Origin: JAEUIT01 sp034439815
GTDB lineage: Bacteria > Planctomycetota > Phycisphaerae > Phycisphaerales > SM1A02
DNA length: 64,000 nt
NCBI GenBank assembly: GCA_034439815.1
Contig: JAWXBD010000173.1
Location: 1 to 64,000, forward strand
Direction: 5' to 3'
Position 1 is the first letter of the stretch; each line of letters opens with the position of its first letter. The position numbers and the translations under genes were made by a program. Below, piece by piece: positions 63,624 through 64,000 of this stretch. Below the pieces are notes generated by a model. It saw only the letters and a list, made by a program, of their open reading frames with translations, was not told the origin of the DNA and made no database searches.

Positions 63624-64000
63624 TCACAGCCGAGGAACAAACAGCACACTCACCTCGCGCCCGTCCGGACCCAGCTCTCGCATGGTGTTCACGGGGTCAA
63701 GCGTTTCGCGCCCGTCGACAATCAGACGATATCGATAGCGGCCGGGCGCAAGCGCCAGCACGCCTTCGAATACACCGAGATCCTGCCGCAGTGCGAGCGG
63801 AGCGCAGGCCCACGCATTGAAGTCCCCAACGATGCCAACCTGCATCGCAAGTCCGCGCGGCACAGCGATGCGGACTCCAGCGGGCGACGGGCCCGGCCTC
63901 TGCAGCATCTCGATCTCTTCGCGCGTCGGCTTGGCGTTCAGTTCACGAACGCGTCGAACGAGTTCGGCGGCGCGGCTGCCGTTTGCAGCGGGAGCCGGCG
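63624..64000 (-). CDS. CBM48/AMPK-beta-like carbohydrate-binding domain protein (5' end beyond window)
   Basis: The frame is open to the window edge, so the N terminus is missing. The visible C-terminal part has a helical stretch (RAAELVRRVRELNAKPTREE) followed by a CBM48/AMPK-type domain: MQVGIVGDFNAW, FEGVLALAPGRYRYRLIVDG and a closing LFVPRL. These modules bind glycogen or similar polysaccharides, or serve as structural domains in isoamylase-like enzymes. It lies 57 bases upstream of the MinD-like gene on the same strand. The complete protein may hold further domains to the right. Confidence 0.75.
   Translation of the reverse strand, partial: PAPAANGSRAAELVRRVRELNAKPTREEIEMLQRPGPSPAGVRIAVPRGLAMQVGIVGDFNAWACAPLALRQDLGVFEGVLALAPGRYRYRLIVDGRETLDPVNTMRELGPDGREVSVLFVPRL

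Overview
The window is GC-rich bacterial DNA packed with protein genes: about 55 genes, many in runs whose stop and start codons overlap (ATGA). The gene content points to Planctomycetota, probably class Phycisphaerae. The clues are a SigK-like ECF sigma factor next to a Ser/Thr kinase that carries a formylglycine-generating-enzyme/sulfatase (FGE) domain, a second sigma/kinase locus with TPRs, a type IV pilus/type II secretion operon with PilM-N-O genes, and an mraZ that stands outside any division-gene cluster. This assignment is inferred from gene content; no rRNA or tRNA gene was found to confirm it.

Layout. 0.2-4.8 kb (minus): ECF sigma factor, membrane Ser/Thr kinase and three unrecognised genes. 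4.8-9.6 kb: folD with altered active-site residues, a TlpA-like thioredoxin with TPRs, a Gfo/Idh/MocA oxidoreductase and a DadA-like FAD oxidoreductase. 9.6-15.1 kb: a zinc-ribbon protein, ROK sugar kinase coupled to hutF, an S9 peptidase with a His10 tract, and folE. 15.1-20.1 kb (minus): SDR, an alpha/beta-hydrolase-caspase fusion and a gluzincin metallopeptidase. 20.2-21.8 kb: glyS.

21.9-33.9 kb (minus) is one long pilus/secretion operon: four minor-pilin-type genes, a sensor histidine kinase, a STAS protein, then PilB-, PilC-, PilM-, PilN-, PilO- and PilP/GspC-like genes and a major pseudopilin. A CheY-like regulator and an HD-GYP protein diverge from it (34.1-36.1 kb), so signalling and pilus assembly probably belong together. 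36.2-46.4 kb (minus): glycosyltransferase, arginine succinyltransferase-pathway genes astD, astA and astC, an M20 peptidase, dapF, a membrane M48 protease and a lipoprotein.

46.5-50.6 kb: a NifU-domain protein, csrA flanked by two unrelated tandem repeats, a 0.4-kb unexplained stretch, mraZ with a four-box operator, a flavin-reductase-like protein and an amidohydrolase. 50.6-56.4 kb (minus): two DUF4139 paralogues and an operon of DUF2752, two lipoproteins and a glycosyltransferase-like protein. 56.5-60.1 kb (plus): a chimera joining a sigma region-2 module to a Ser/Thr kinase and TPRs, coupled to an M19 dipeptidase. 60.1-64.0 kb (minus): a phosphoserine phosphatase-phosphoglycerate dehydrogenase fusion, a MinD/FlhG-like protein without a recognisable P-loop, and a CBM48-like protein cut by the window edge.

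The best candidates for undescribed biology are the hydrolase-caspase/metallopeptidase pair, the sigma-kinase chimera, the altered folD and the signalling genes embedded in the pilus operon.
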